A stretch of DNA of 64,000 nucleotides from Gammaproteobacteria bacterium. Lineage in GTDB: Bacteria; Pseudomonadota; Gammaproteobacteria; Burkholderiales; Nitrosomonadaceae. Positions 1 through 8,407 of the stretch are shown here, piece after piece (the stretch's first letter is position 1; each line of letters begins with the position of its first letter). The notes under the pieces are model-generated. The model searched no databases. It saw only the letters and a program-made list of their open reading frames with translations, and was not told the origin of the DNA. The stretch spans positions 62,001 through 126,000 of the forward strand of contig CP054179.1 of the NCBI GenBank assembly GCA_015709615.1, in the 5' to 3' direction. A program made the translations under genes and the position numbers.

Positions 1-1
1 C

Positions 2-469
2 GAATACCATGAGCAAGCGCTCACGTTCAACGAGGAACTGGGGCATAAGGAAGGCGTGGCCAGCAACTACGGCAACCTGGGGATAATCTACCAAACCCAA
101 AGAGATCTGGATCGCGCCGCCGTATACTTTGGGCTAGCGTTGGCGATCTTCAAAGAGATGGGAAACAAAGAAGGTATGGCCAATACTTACGGCAATTTGG
201 GAAGTGTCTACCAGACCATAGGCGAGTTGGGTCGTGCCATCGAGTTTTATGAAAAAGCGCAGGTGATCGACAAAGAGCTGGGAAATATGCAAGGTATGGC
301 CATAACTAGCTGCAACCTGGGGCTCATTTACCAAACCCAAGGCGAATTAGATCGTGCCGTCGACTATTGGAAGCAATCTCTGGTGCTATTTCAGCAACTG
401 GATATTAAAGACAAAATAGCGCTGATACAGTCCTGGATCGATAAGGCTGGGCAAAAAGATTCCAGTTAA
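2..469 (+). CDS. TPR-repeat protein, C-terminal part (5' end outside window)
   Basis: The frame is open to the left window edge, so only the C-terminal ~155 residues are present. They consist of near-identical 40-residue tetratricopeptide units, with recurring NLG.IYQTQG.LDRA and helix-turn-helix spacing ending in a degenerate capping repeat. The 40-residue period and the G-N-L-G-x-x-Y core match the kinesin-light-chain-type TPR_12 class. Such repeats are protein-binding scaffolds; the functional domain, if any, lies in the missing N-terminal part, so no specific role can be given. A GTG at 56 could be called as a start, but the repeat continues upstream of it in frame, so that is not the real start. 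Confidence 0.85.
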   Translation, partial: EYHEQALTFNEELGHKEGVASNYGNLGIIYQTQRDLDRAAVYFGLALAIFKEMGNKEGMANTYGNLGSVYQTIGELGRAIEFYEKAQVIDKELGNMQGMAITSCNLGLIYQTQGELDRAVDYWKQSLVLFQQLDIKDKIALIQSWIDKAGQKDSS

Positions 470-599
470 TAAGATCCCGGGTTGATGTTTTTAATTCGAT
501 CTCCAGACCGGTGTTTTTCAGTCGGTAATATCCATGCTAAGAGCAGTCATGGTTGATGATGTAGGATAACTTTCAATCAGCAAAATTTACCGCAACCGC

Positions 600-629
600 T
601 TGAATAAACCCTTGTCTGTCAGGTATAGT
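600..629 (+). promoter_or_regulatory. Candidate sigma-70 promoter of the gcv operon
   Basis: TTGAAT at 600-605 and TATAGT at 624-629 are separated by 18 bases. This would start transcription near 636, just before the glycine riboswitch. The match is by eye and there is no other strong candidate in the 470-650 gap. Confidence 0.45.
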
Positions 630-654
630 TCGCACTTTGCCAAATCAATCCAAG

Positions 655-848
655 CAGAAGAGTGCGCTAGTCATTAGCGCCGCCGAAGGCGTAACCTCCC
701 CGGAATCGCTCAGGCAGGGTCAAACCCCGTTTGTTCCTTGAGAACTGCTTGCGACAGGCGATCTGGAGAGTGCCGGAACTGGTTCCGGCCACCGAAGGGG
801 CATGCGGATTCAATTCTGTCAATCTCTCAGGTAAAAAGGACAGAGGGG
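655..848 (+). promoter_or_regulatory. Tandem glycine riboswitch
   Basis: Two consecutive glycine aptamers precede gcvT. The second (about 763-846) is textbook: CTGGAGAG, then CCACCGAAGGGGCA, then CTCTCAGGTAAAAAGGACAGAG. The first (about 657-755) is more divergent but keeps GCCGAAGGCGTAAC and CGCTCAGGCAGGG. Tandem architecture upstream of the glycine-cleavage genes is the classic on-switch that turns on glycine catabolism when glycine is abundant. The ribosome binding site GGGAG of gcvT lies 38 bases after the second aptamer. Whether control is at transcription or translation cannot be decided from the sequence, though no T-rich terminator is obvious before gcvT. Confidence 0.9.
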
Positions 849-897
849 CACGAAGTCATTTACGTTTGAATGGCTCAATTTTTTTGGGAGAAAAACC

Positions 898-1989
898 GTG
901 CTGAAAATGACACCCCTGAATCAAGCCCACCGCGACATGAACGCCAAAATGGTCGATTTCGGCGGCTGGGATATGCCGTTGCATTACGGCTCGCAATTGG
1001 ATGAACACCATAAAGTCCGCCAGGATGCCGGCATGTTCGACGTGTCGCACATGCTGCCGGTGGATGTCAAAGGCACCGATGTGCGCGGTTTTCTGCGCCG
1101 GCTGGTCGCCAATAATGTCGATAAGTTGACCGTTTCCGGCAAAGCGCTGTATTCCTGTATGCTGACCCCGCAGGGCGGCATCATCGACGATCTGATTATT
1201 TATTTCCTGTCGGAAGATTGGTTCCGTATCGTCGTCAACGCCGGTACCGCGGATAAAGATCTGGCCTGGATGCTGAAACAACGCGATGCGCTCGCGCCAA
1301 GTCTGGAGATTACGCCGCGCCGCGATCTGGCGATGGTTGCCGTGCAAGGCCCGAATGCGCGTACCAAAGTGTGGCAGGTGATCCCAAATTCGCAAGCGGC
1401 GACTGAAGAATTGAAACCGTTCCAATCCGCTATCGTCGGCGATTATTTCATCGCCCGCACGGGTTATACCGGCGAGGATGGCTTTGAAATCATGCTGCCC
1501 GCCGCGAATGCGACAGCATTCTGGAATGCGTTGTGTGACGTCAGGGTTGCACCGGCCGGGCTGGGCGCGCGCGATACGCTGCGTCTGGAAGCCGGAATGA
1601 ATTTGTACGGTCAGGACATGGATGAAACGCAAAATCCGTTGGAATCCGGCTTGGCTTGGACGGTCGATTTGAAATCCGAGCGCGATTTCATCGGCAAGCA
1701 AGCGTTATTGGATACGAAGGTCGCGCAGCAACTGGTTGGATTGGTACTGATCGATCGCGGCGTATTACGCAGTCATCAGGAAGTGATCGGTGAAAAAGAT
1801 GGCGTTGAGTATAAAGGCGAGATCACCAGTGGTGGTTTTTCGCCGACGATGAATCAGTCGATCGCATTGGCGCGTATTCCGGTACAGATCGCTGTGGGCG
1901 ATGAAGTCAGCGTCGTTGTGCGCGATAAGAAGCTGCGCGCTAAAGTGGTAAAATACCCGTTCGTGCGTAACGGTAAAGTTTTGGTATAA
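898..1989 (+). CDS. gcvT: Glycine cleavage system T protein (aminomethyltransferase)
   Basis: The T protein takes the aminomethyl group from lipoyl-GcvH and makes 5,10-methylene-tetrahydrofolate plus ammonia. The 363-residue length is normal for the family. The N-terminal HRDMNAKMVDFGGWDMPL and the central GYTGEDGFEI folate-domain signature are intact, followed by the C-terminal barrel (TSGGFSPTMNQSIALARI). The GTG at 898 is chosen because GGGAG lies seven bases upstream; the ATG at 907 has no such site. First gene of the operon gcvT-gcvH-gcvPA-tpx-gcvPB, preceded by a glycine riboswitch. Confidence 0.96.
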   Translation: MLKMTPLNQAHRDMNAKMVDFGGWDMPLHYGSQLDEHHKVRQDAGMFDVSHMLPVDVKGTDVRGFLRRLVANNVDKLTVSGKALYSCMLTPQGGIIDDLIIYFLSEDWFRIVVNAGTADKDLAWMLKQRDALAPSLEITPRRDLAMVAVQGPNARTKVWQVIPNSQAATEELKPFQSAIVGDYFIARTGYTGEDGFEIMLPAANATAFWNALCDVRVAPAGLGARDTLRLEAGMNLYGQDMDETQNPLESGLAWTVDLKSERDFIGKQALLDTKVAQQLVGLVLIDRGVLRSHQEVIGEKDGVEYKGEITSGGFSPTMNQSIALARIPVQIAVGDEVSVVVRDKKLRAKVVKYPFVRNGKVLV

Positions 1990-2022
1990 ACAACAAAGTA
2001 TAATTTTTTCTGGAGTGAATCT

Positions 2023-2412
2023 ATGAGCATCCCAACAAATCTGAAATATAGTAAATCCCATGAGTGGGTGAAATCTGAAGCCGACGGCACGGTCACTGTT
2101 GGGATTACCCATCACGCGCAGGAATTGCTCGGCGACATGGTATTCCTCGAGTTACCGGACGTTGGCCGCAAATTGAAACAAAAAGAAGAATGTGCTGTTG
2201 CCGAATCCGTCAAAGCGGCCGCCGATGTGTATTCGCCCATCTCGGGTGAAGTGATCGAGGTTAATTCACCGTTGGTCGACGAGCCTGGAAAAATCAACGA
2301 AGACGCTTATTCCGCCTGGTTATTCAAAATGAAACCCAGCAATCCTGCGGAAATCGATGCGATGCTCGATGCGGCGGCTTACACCGAATTGGTAGAAAAC
2401 GAAGATCACTAA
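2023..2412 (+). CDS. gcvH: Glycine cleavage system H protein
   Basis: Small lipoyl carrier (129 residues) that shuttles the aminomethyl intermediate between the P, T and L proteins. The lipoyl-accepting lysine is K64 in the ESVKAAADVYSP motif, and the HEWV start of the fold and the SP-SGEV-EVN hairpin are present. It lies 33 bases after gcvT with TGGAG as a ribosome binding site, so it is co-transcribed. No L protein gene is in the operon, as expected because Lpd is shared with other dehydrogenase complexes. Confidence 0.97.
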   Translation: MSIPTNLKYSKSHEWVKSEADGTVTVGITHHAQELLGDMVFLELPDVGRKLKQKEECAVAESVKAAADVYSPISGEVIEVNSPLVDEPGKINEDAYSAWLFKMKPSNPAEIDAMLDAAAYTELVENEDH

Positions 2413-2471
2413 GATTTGTTTTATACCTTCGTTTTTTAATTTCACATTATTTTAAGTTGCAAAAATAAATC

Positions 2472-3824
2472 ATGCCGTTTATTCCACATACCGAAGAAGA
2501 TATCGCCGAGATGCTTGCCAGCATTGGCGCTAAATCCATTGAAGACTTGTTTGACGAAATTCCCAAGGAACTAGTCAGCGGAAAATTAACCGGTGTTCCA
2601 GCCGGTCTCAGCGAATTGGAAATCACCCGCCTGATGATGGAGCGTGCGAACAAGGATGGTTTCTACCAGAATTACATCGGCGCTGGCGCATACGAGCATC
2701 ACATTCCGGCGGCGGTGTGGCAGATCACCACGCGCGGCGAATTTTATTCTTCGTATACGCCATATCAAGCGGAGGCCAGCCAAGGCACACTGCAATTGCT
2801 GTACGAATATCAATCGATGATGGCGTCGCTGACCGGCATGGATGTTTCCAACGCCAGTATGTACGACGGCGCCACCGCATTGGCTGAGGCAGCCTTGATG
2901 GCGGTGCGTTCACATAAAACTTCGCGCAAAATTTTGATTCCGAGAACCGTTCATCCCATCTACCGCCAAGTGGTGCGTGCGATTGTCAGCAACCAGAAGA
3001 TCGAAGTGGTCGAATTGCCGTTCGATACCAAAACCGGCCAGATCGATCCGGCATCATTGACGAAAACGGATTTTGGCGATTTTGCCGCGCTGGTGATTCC
3101 GCAGCCGAATTTCTTCGGCGTGCTGGAACAAGTCGATGCGCTGACCGATTGGGCACAGAGCAAAAATGCGTTTGCCATCGGCGTGGTTAATCCTACCGCA
3201 TTGGCATTGCTGAAACCGCCGGGAGAGTGGGGCAGCAAAGGTGCCGATATTGCGGTTGGCGAGGGCCAACCCTTAGGTATTCCGCTCTCCAGCGGCGGTC
3301 CGTACTTTGGTTTCATGGCGTGCAAAAGCGAGCTGGTGCGTCAAATGCCGGGCCGTATCATCGGCCGCACCACCGATCTGGACGGCAAAGAAGGTTTTGT
3401 GCTGACGCTGCAAGCGCGCGAACAGCATATCCGCCGCTCCAAAGCGACTTCCAATATTTGTACCAACCAAGGATTGATGGTGACGGCGGCGACAATTTAC
3501 ATGTCGCTGATCGGACCTGAAGGATTACGCCGCATTGCCGCGCAGTCGCACGCCAGCACATTGGAATTGGTCGAGCAACTGGAAAAAATCAGCGGCGTGA
3601 AAAGAACGTTCAGCACTGCTGCATTCCACGAAACCGCGTTGACGTTACCTAAACCTACTACGGACGTGCTGGCCAAGCTAAAACAAAAAGGCATTTTGGG
3701 CGGATTCGATTTGGGCGCGCACTATCCTGAACTGGGTAATGCGTTGCTGGTTTGCGTGACCGAGACCAAAACAGCCGCCGATCTGCAGAATTATTCTGCT
3801 GCTTTGAAACAAGTACTCGCTTAA
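2472..3824 (+). CDS. gcvPA: Glycine dehydrogenase (decarboxylating) subunit 1
   Basis: N-terminal half of the pyridoxal-phosphate-dependent P protein, which decarboxylates glycine and loads the aminomethyl group on GcvH. At 450 residues it matches the two-subunit (alpha2beta2) type of P protein and not the ~950-residue fused type. Motifs include FIGAGAYEHHIPA (here YIGAGAYEHH), SLLQYEYQSMMASLTGMD-like segment and SKATSNICTNQ. It has no catalytic lysine of its own; that is in subunit 2. The upstream region lacks a strong ribosome binding site, and the 59-base gap after gcvH is AT-rich. Confidence 0.96.
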   Translation: MPFIPHTEEDIAEMLASIGAKSIEDLFDEIPKELVSGKLTGVPAGLSELEITRLMMERANKDGFYQNYIGAGAYEHHIPAAVWQITTRGEFYSSYTPYQAEASQGTLQLLYEYQSMMASLTGMDVSNASMYDGATALAEAALMAVRSHKTSRKILIPRTVHPIYRQVVRAIVSNQKIEVVELPFDTKTGQIDPASLTKTDFGDFAALVIPQPNFFGVLEQVDALTDWAQSKNAFAIGVVNPTALALLKPPGEWGSKGADIAVGEGQPLGIPLSSGGPYFGFMACKSELVRQMPGRIIGRTTDLDGKEGFVLTLQAREQHIRRSKATSNICTNQGLMVTAATIYMSLIGPEGLRRIAAQSHASTLELVEQLEKISGVKRTFSTAAFHETALTLPKPTTDVLAKLKQKGILGGFDLGAHYPELGNALLVCVTETKTAADLQNYSAALKQVLA

Positions 3825-3857
3825 ACAAATTTTTAAATTCATCGGAAAGGAAAATTC

Positions 3858-4355
3858 ATGGTTACTTTAAAAGGAAAGCCAATCAAATTGGAAGGCACGT
3901 TTCCTAAAGTCGGACAAAAAGCACCGGCTTTTTCATTGGTCAATCGCGATCTGGAAGACGTTACGCTGGCCAATTTTGCTGGCAAAAAGAAAGTGTTGAA
4001 CATCGTGCCCAGTCTGGATACGCCGGTGTGTGCGATTTCCACGCGCAAATTCAATCAGCAAGCCAGCAATATGGACAACACCGTGGTGCTGATCATCGCC
4101 GCCGATTTACCGTTTGCGATGACCCGTTTCTGCGACTCCGAAGGACTGGATAAAGTCGTTACGTTGTCCACGATGCGCGGTGCGAATTTTATGAAAGATT
4201 ACGGCGTTTATATCGCTGATAGCGCTTTTGGCGGTATCACGGCGCGTGCCGTGATCGTTCTGGATGAATCGGATACCATCATTCATGCCGAATTGGTTCC
4301 GGAAATCGCCAACGAACCTAACTACGATGCAGCAATGGCTGCTTTGAAGAAATAA
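3858..4355 (+). CDS. tpx: Thiol peroxidase (atypical 2-Cys peroxiredoxin)
   Basis: 165-residue thioredoxin-fold peroxidase of the Tpx family that reduces alkyl and hydrogen peroxides with thioredoxin. The peroxidatic cysteine is C58 (PSLDTPVCAISTRKFN) and the resolving cysteine is C92 (RFCDSEGL), so both catalytic residues are present. Strong GGAAAGG ribosome binding site at 3842-3848. Its position is odd: it sits in the same direction between gcvPA (34 bases upstream) and gcvPB (21 bases downstream), inside an operon that makes the two halves of one enzyme. It should therefore be co-expressed under the glycine riboswitch. Confidence 0.95.
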   Translation: MVTLKGKPIKLEGTFPKVGQKAPAFSLVNRDLEDVTLANFAGKKKVLNIVPSLDTPVCAISTRKFNQQASNMDNTVVLIIAADLPFAMTRFCDSEGLDKVVTLSTMRGANFMKDYGVYIADSAFGGITARAVIVLDESDTIIHAELVPEIANEPNYDAAMAALKK

Positions 4356-4376
4356 ATTGAGATTGACTGAAACATT

Positions 4377-5828
4377 ATGCTGATATTCGAACACTCACGC
4401 AAAGGGCGGCGCAACTATTCGCAGTCGCCAGCAACACCGGCCAGTAAGTCCGCAATTCCGCAAAATCTGCTGCGTAAATCGAAAGTGTTGCTGCCGGAAG
4501 TTTCCGAGATGGATACGGTGCGCCATTTCACCCGCTTGTCGCAAAAGAATTTCTCGATTGATACCGAGTTTTATCCCTTGGGTTCATGCACGATGAAATA
4601 CAATCCGCGCGCGTGTAATTCACTGGCGATGCTGCCGCAATTTTTGTCGCGCCACCCAGCGGCGCCGGAAGATACCGGACAAGGTTTCCTCGCGTGCATG
4701 TACGAATTGCAGGAGATTCTGAAATCGGTCACCGGCATGGCGGGTGTGAGCCTGACGCCGATGGCCGGGGCGCAAGGCGAATTGATCGGTGTCATGATGA
4801 TCCGTGCGTATCACGAAGCGCGCGGCGATTTCGCCCGCACTGAAATTATCGTTCCGGATGCGGCGCATGGCACCAATCCGGCGACCGCGGTGATGTGCGG
4901 CTTCAAAGTGGTAGAGATCGCCACCGACAAGGACGGTAATGTGGATCTGGATGCGCTCAAGGCGGCCGTTGGTCCGCAAACAGCAGGACTGATGCTGACC
5001 AATCCGTCAACGCTGGGTGTGTTCGAGAAAAATGTCGCAGAAATGAGCCGCGTGGTGCATGAAGCCGGTGGACTGCTGTATTACGACGGTGCCAATTTGA
5101 ATGCGGTACTGGGTAAAGTAAAACCGGGTGATATGGGGTTTGACGTGATTCATATCAATCTGCATAAAACCTTCTCAACACCGCATGGCGGCGGCGGTCC
5201 CGGTTCTGCACCGGTAGGTGTGGCTGAACGGTTGTTACCTTTCATGCCGATCCCGATTGTAGCCAAGGAAGGTGACAGCTACCGCTGGCTGACTGAAAAG
5301 GACAAGCCGCAATCGATCGGCCGTTTATCTGCGCATATGGGTAACGCCAGTGTGTTGCTGCGGGCTTATATTTATGTGCGTTTGCTCGGCATGCAAGGCA
5401 TGCATCGCATTTCCGAATTTGCCACGTTGAATGCGAATTACCTGATGGCTGAGTTGCGTAAAGCGGGTTTTGAAATTGCATATCCGAATCGCCGCGCCAG
5501 TCACGAGTTCATCGTCACGATGAAGGATATCAAGGATAAAACCGGCGTAACAGCAATGAATCTGGCTAAGCGTTTGCTCGATAAAGGCTACCACGCGCCG
5601 ACGACGTATTTCCCGTTGCTGGTGCCGGAATGTTTGCTGATTGAGCCGGCGGAGACGGAGTCGAAGGAAACGCTGGACGCATTTGTCGTATCGATGAAAG
5701 AAATTCTGCAAGAGATCGAGTCGCAACCGGATATGGTCAAAGGTGCGCCGCATACCATGTCGGTACGCAAGCTGGACGATGTCAAGGCTGCACGTGAATT
5801 GGATCTGGCGTGGAAACCGAGCGCTTGA
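4377..5828 (+). CDS. gcvPB: Glycine dehydrogenase (decarboxylating) subunit 2
   Basis: C-terminal half of the split P protein, 483 residues. It carries the pyridoxal-phosphate lysine K264 in HINLHKTFSTPHGGGGPG and the family signatures YPLGSCTMKYNP and PDAAHGTNPA. It must pair with GcvPA encoded two genes upstream. Start taken at the ATG at 4377; the first ~25 residues are basic and variable as in homologues. Last gene of the riboswitch-controlled group, with the next gene 45 bases on in the same direction. Confidence 0.96.
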   Translation: MLIFEHSRKGRRNYSQSPATPASKSAIPQNLLRKSKVLLPEVSEMDTVRHFTRLSQKNFSIDTEFYPLGSCTMKYNPRACNSLAMLPQFLSRHPAAPEDTGQGFLACMYELQEILKSVTGMAGVSLTPMAGAQGELIGVMMIRAYHEARGDFARTEIIVPDAAHGTNPATAVMCGFKVVEIATDKDGNVDLDALKAAVGPQTAGLMLTNPSTLGVFEKNVAEMSRVVHEAGGLLYYDGANLNAVLGKVKPGDMGFDVIHINLHKTFSTPHGGGGPGSAPVGVAERLLPFMPIPIVAKEGDSYRWLTEKDKPQSIGRLSAHMGNASVLLRAYIYVRLLGMQGMHRISEFATLNANYLMAELRKAGFEIAYPNRRASHEFIVTMKDIKDKTGVTAMNLAKRLLDKGYHAPTTYFPLLVPECLLIEPAETESKETLDAFVVSMKEILQEIESQPDMVKGAPHTMSVRKLDDVKAARELDLAWKPSA

Positions 5829-5873
5829 GACTGCTGACAATTGTTTTTCATCATTAACACCGGTAGCTGAATT

Positions 5874-6809
5874 ATGCGTACTTTGATTTGCGGTTCCATC
5901 GCTTACGACAATATTATGGTCTTCCCGGATCATTTTCAGAATCACATTCTGCCGGAGAAAATTCACGTATTGAATGTCGCATTTCTGGTGCCGGAAATGC
6001 GCCGTGAATTCGGCGGGTGCGCCGGTAATATCGCCTACAATCTCAAGATGCTGGGCGGCGAACCGGTGATGATGGCCACTGTCGGCGATGACTATGCACC
6101 TTATGACGCGCGGTTTAAACAATTGGATCTGACTCAGGAACATGTGCGGCATGTGCCGGATACTTTTACCGCGCAAGCTTTCATCACAACCGACTTGGCC
6201 GATAACCAGATCACCGCGTTTCATCCGGGTGCGATGAATTTTTCCCACCTAAATTCAGTGAAAGAGACACGTGATGTCCGTTTGGGTATTATCGCCCCGG
6301 ATGGACGCGATGGCATGATGCAGCATGCGCGCGAATTTCATGAAGCCGGAATCCCGTTTGTATTCGATCCGGGGCAAGGATTGCCGATGTATAACGGTGA
6401 GGAATTGCTTGATTTCATCAACAAAGCCGATTACATCGCGGTCAACGACTACGAAGGGGAAATGCTGCAAGACCGTACCGGACGTAACCTGGAATCGTTG
6501 GCGAACAATGCCAAAGCGCTGATTATCACTTTGGGAGCGCAAGGCTCCCTGATCTATGCCGGTGAAAAAAAATACGAGATTCCCTGCGTTAAGCCGAAAG
6601 CGATTATCGATCCGACCGGCTGTGGCGATGCTTATCGCGCAGGTTTGTTGTACGGCATCGTCAATAATTTCGATTGGCAAACGACGGGGCAGCTCGGTTC
6701 ACTGATGGGTTCCCTGAAAATCGCCCAGCGCGGTGGACAGAATCATCAATTTTCCCGTGAAGAGATTGGCCAGTATTACTTTGAAAGCTTTGGCACTCGC
6801 ATTTTCTAA
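5874..6809 (+). CDS. PfkB-family carbohydrate/nucleoside kinase (adenosine-kinase-like)
   Basis: 311-residue ribokinase-fold kinase. It has the N-terminal di-glycine signature GGCAGNIAYNLKMLGG and the C-terminal PfkB signature DPTGCGDAYRAGLLYG, in which the Asp of GCGDA is the catalytic base and the glycines form the anion hole. The lid region and overall order fit annotated adenosine kinases of betaproteobacteria, but substrate cannot be read from motifs alone; ribokinase or another sugar kinase activity is possible. It follows gcvPB by 45 bases and could be read through from the gcv operon. A hairpin with a T-run directly follows the stop. Confidence 0.85.
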   Translation: MRTLICGSIAYDNIMVFPDHFQNHILPEKIHVLNVAFLVPEMRREFGGCAGNIAYNLKMLGGEPVMMATVGDDYAPYDARFKQLDLTQEHVRHVPDTFTAQAFITTDLADNQITAFHPGAMNFSHLNSVKETRDVRLGIIAPDGRDGMMQHAREFHEAGIPFVFDPGQGLPMYNGEELLDFINKADYIAVNDYEGEMLQDRTGRNLESLANNAKALIITLGAQGSLIYAGEKKYEIPCVKPKAIIDPTGCGDAYRAGLLYGIVNNFDWQTTGQLGSLMGSLKIAQRGGQNHQFSREEIGQYYFESFGTRIF

Positions 6810-6836
6810 AGCTTGGATCATAGCTTTTAGTTTTTT
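6806..6836 (+). terminator. Rho-independent terminator after the PfkB-type kinase
   Basis: CTAAAGCT (6806-6813) pairs with AGCTTTTAG (6822-6830, one bulged base) across an 8-base loop and is followed by six T residues. It overlaps the kinase stop codon and separates it from the convergent gene that ends at 6836. Confidence 0.65.
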
Positions 6837-7684
6837 CATTTGAACTCCACCCATACCGGTTGATGATCCGAAGCTTCCGTTTCGGCATCGGTGCCGTATT
6901 TGCTAAGACGATTTACCAATCCGTCGGTGATAAAAACAAAATCAAAGCAATCCGGACCTGCAACAAAGTCCACCGGATGAATCCCGACGGTTGGTGTATG
7001 CGACATTCCGGGATGTAATACTGACCACGCATCGTGAAAGTTTGGCGTACCATCATTGAAAGGAGCAAGAATTCTCATATGTTCCAATGCTGTGGCGGGG
7101 AAATTGAGATCGCCGCACAGTATGGCTTGTGCTGGTCTGGAAAAAACTTCAAATGTTCCGCCCCGTTCTTCATTAAGCAATTGACGCTGCGACATAGCGC
7201 AAGCTTCCTGGTGCAAACTCCGGATTGCATCGATTTGAGTTTCCCGCTGACGTTGCGAATAGTACTCGAGGTGTGTGGTCAAGATGCGCAGCGGGCCGAT
7301 GTCGGCTGTTACGACAGCTTCTATCAATACCCGTTGCATGCTGGGTGTTGTCAGTTCCGCTCGCCATGGCAATAAATGCCGCCAAACCTGACCAACCGGT
7401 AAACGGGTAAAAATAGCGTTGCCAAATTGACTGCGTCCACCACCGCTATCCGGTACATCGGTTGCAATGCCATACAGTACGGTGTAATCAGGCAGCAGCT
7501 TGGCCAGCCCGGTAACCTGGTTTTCACCATGACTGCCCGGTAAACCGGGGAAATTGATGGCAACTTCCTGCAGACAGATAACATCGAAATCACCAAGCTG
7601 GCGTATTATCCGAACGATACGCGTAAGATCGACACATCCATCCATTCCGCGACCCCATTGAATATTCCAGCTGAGTAATTTCAT
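6836..7684 (-). CDS. Endonuclease/exonuclease/phosphatase-family protein
   Basis: 282-residue protein of the EEP (DNase I-like) superfamily. It shows the N-terminal LLSWNIQWGRG (metal-proximal Asn), the LQEV glutamate, CGDLNFPA and the terminal SDHQPVWVEF with the catalytic Asp-His. These are the conserved metal and catalytic residues of exonuclease III, sphingomyelinase and inositol phosphatase relatives. Substrate is not determined by the motifs. Start placed at the ATG at 7682-7684, because the family begins right at MKLLSWNIQ; an upstream in-frame start at 7744 adds 20 unconserved residues. Confidence 0.88.
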   Translation of the reverse strand: MKLLSWNIQWGRGMDGCVDLTRIVRIIRQLGDFDVICLQEVAINFPGLPGSHGENQVTGLAKLLPDYTVLYGIATDVPDSGGGRSQFGNAIFTRLPVGQVWRHLLPWRAELTTPSMQRVLIEAVVTADIGPLRILTTHLEYYSQRQRETQIDAIRSLHQEACAMSQRQLLNEERGGTFEVFSRPAQAILCGDLNFPATALEHMRILAPFNDGTPNFHDAWSVLHPGMSHTPTVGIHPVDFVAGPDCFDFVFITDGLVNRLSKYGTDAETEASDHQPVWVEFK

Positions 7685-8365
7685 AAATAGTGTGTTGTGA
7701 AGATTGACAGTTAGTTTATTTCTGCAAGCCTGTCCGCAATTCAATGTGCGATGAGATCAGTAGTATTGAACAAGAGATACTTACACTAATCTATCTGCCG
7801 GAATCTGAGCACAGAATAAAAAATCATCCGATTCTTATGTGAGTTTTGCCACATTAATATCACATGATCCTTGATAAGATCACGACTATTTTAACCCGAA
7901 AAACATTTTTCTCAGAAACTGCATCCAAGAACGCAATCACTGCGTAATTCCTCATGACGGCAGCAAGAATCAAAGTGCCGCAGCGCTTAAGGTAGCTCTG
8001 AAAAAGGCCGCGCGCGATGGTTAGGTAAGACGAAATCGAGTTAGAAAGTGTAGCTTACGAATGATATGAGCATTTTGAACCTGATTTCAACGCAATATGG
8101 CCGAGCGTAGCAGTTTCGCAGAGCTTTCTTAATTGATTATGATCAAAAAATATTTAAAGTTTTTAATGCTAAATCCGAAATAAGAGCTGGTTGGCTTATT
8201 GCGATAGATAAAGATTGAATTGCTGACTGAATTGCAAGTATGTAATCAAAAACCACGATACGTTGCTAATTAATTGATAGAAATAGAGATGAATAAAAAT
8301 CATGTTTGTTTTCAGCATCTCTCTAAGTTATTCGCATAACAATTTAGTGAATGGAGTATTACAGA
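7685..8365. other. Intergenic stretch without a protein gene
   Basis: About 680 AT-rich bases between divergent genes. It must hold the promoters for the EEP-family gene and the response regulator, though no clear -35/-10 pair stands out. It also contains one copy of a dispersed ~140 bp element at 7991-8130 (listed separately). No tRNA or other RNA gene was recognised. Confidence 0.6.
7991..8130. repeat. MITE-like dispersed element, copy 1
   Basis: About 140 bases that match a second stretch at 42191-42330 in order and spacing. The best shared blocks are CTCTGAAAAAGG near the left end, TGAGCATTTTGAAC and TGATTTCAACGC in the middle, and CAGAGCTT at the right end. The ends are imperfect inverted repeats (AGCTCTG left against CAGAGCT right). 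It has no open reading frame. Size and ends suggest a non-autonomous transposable element; no target duplication was identified with confidence. Confidence 0.7.
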
Positions 8366-8407
8366 ATGAATCAAGAAGTGGTACTGTTTAAAGGTAAAGA
8401 TAAATGA
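8366..8407 (+). CDS. Possible 13-residue leader peptide of the regulator gene
   Basis: A short reading frame, MNQEVVLFKGKDK, starts at the ATG at 8366 behind GGAG (8353-8356). Its stop codon TGA (8405-8407) overlaps the regulator start codon (8404-8406) in an ATGA arrangement. The regulator itself has no separate strong ribosome binding site other than GGTAAAGAT inside this frame. The layout would give translational coupling, but a 13-codon frame can arise by chance. Confidence 0.35.
   Translation: MNQEVVLFKGKDK

Noticed and set aside
856..1701. Long reverse-strand frame opposite gcvT
   Set aside because: It covers the well-conserved gcvT gene and shows no domain; a mirror frame.
5325..6248. 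307-codon reverse-strand frame across gcvPB and the kinase gene
   Set aside because: It spans two plus-strand genes with conserved motifs; chance frame.
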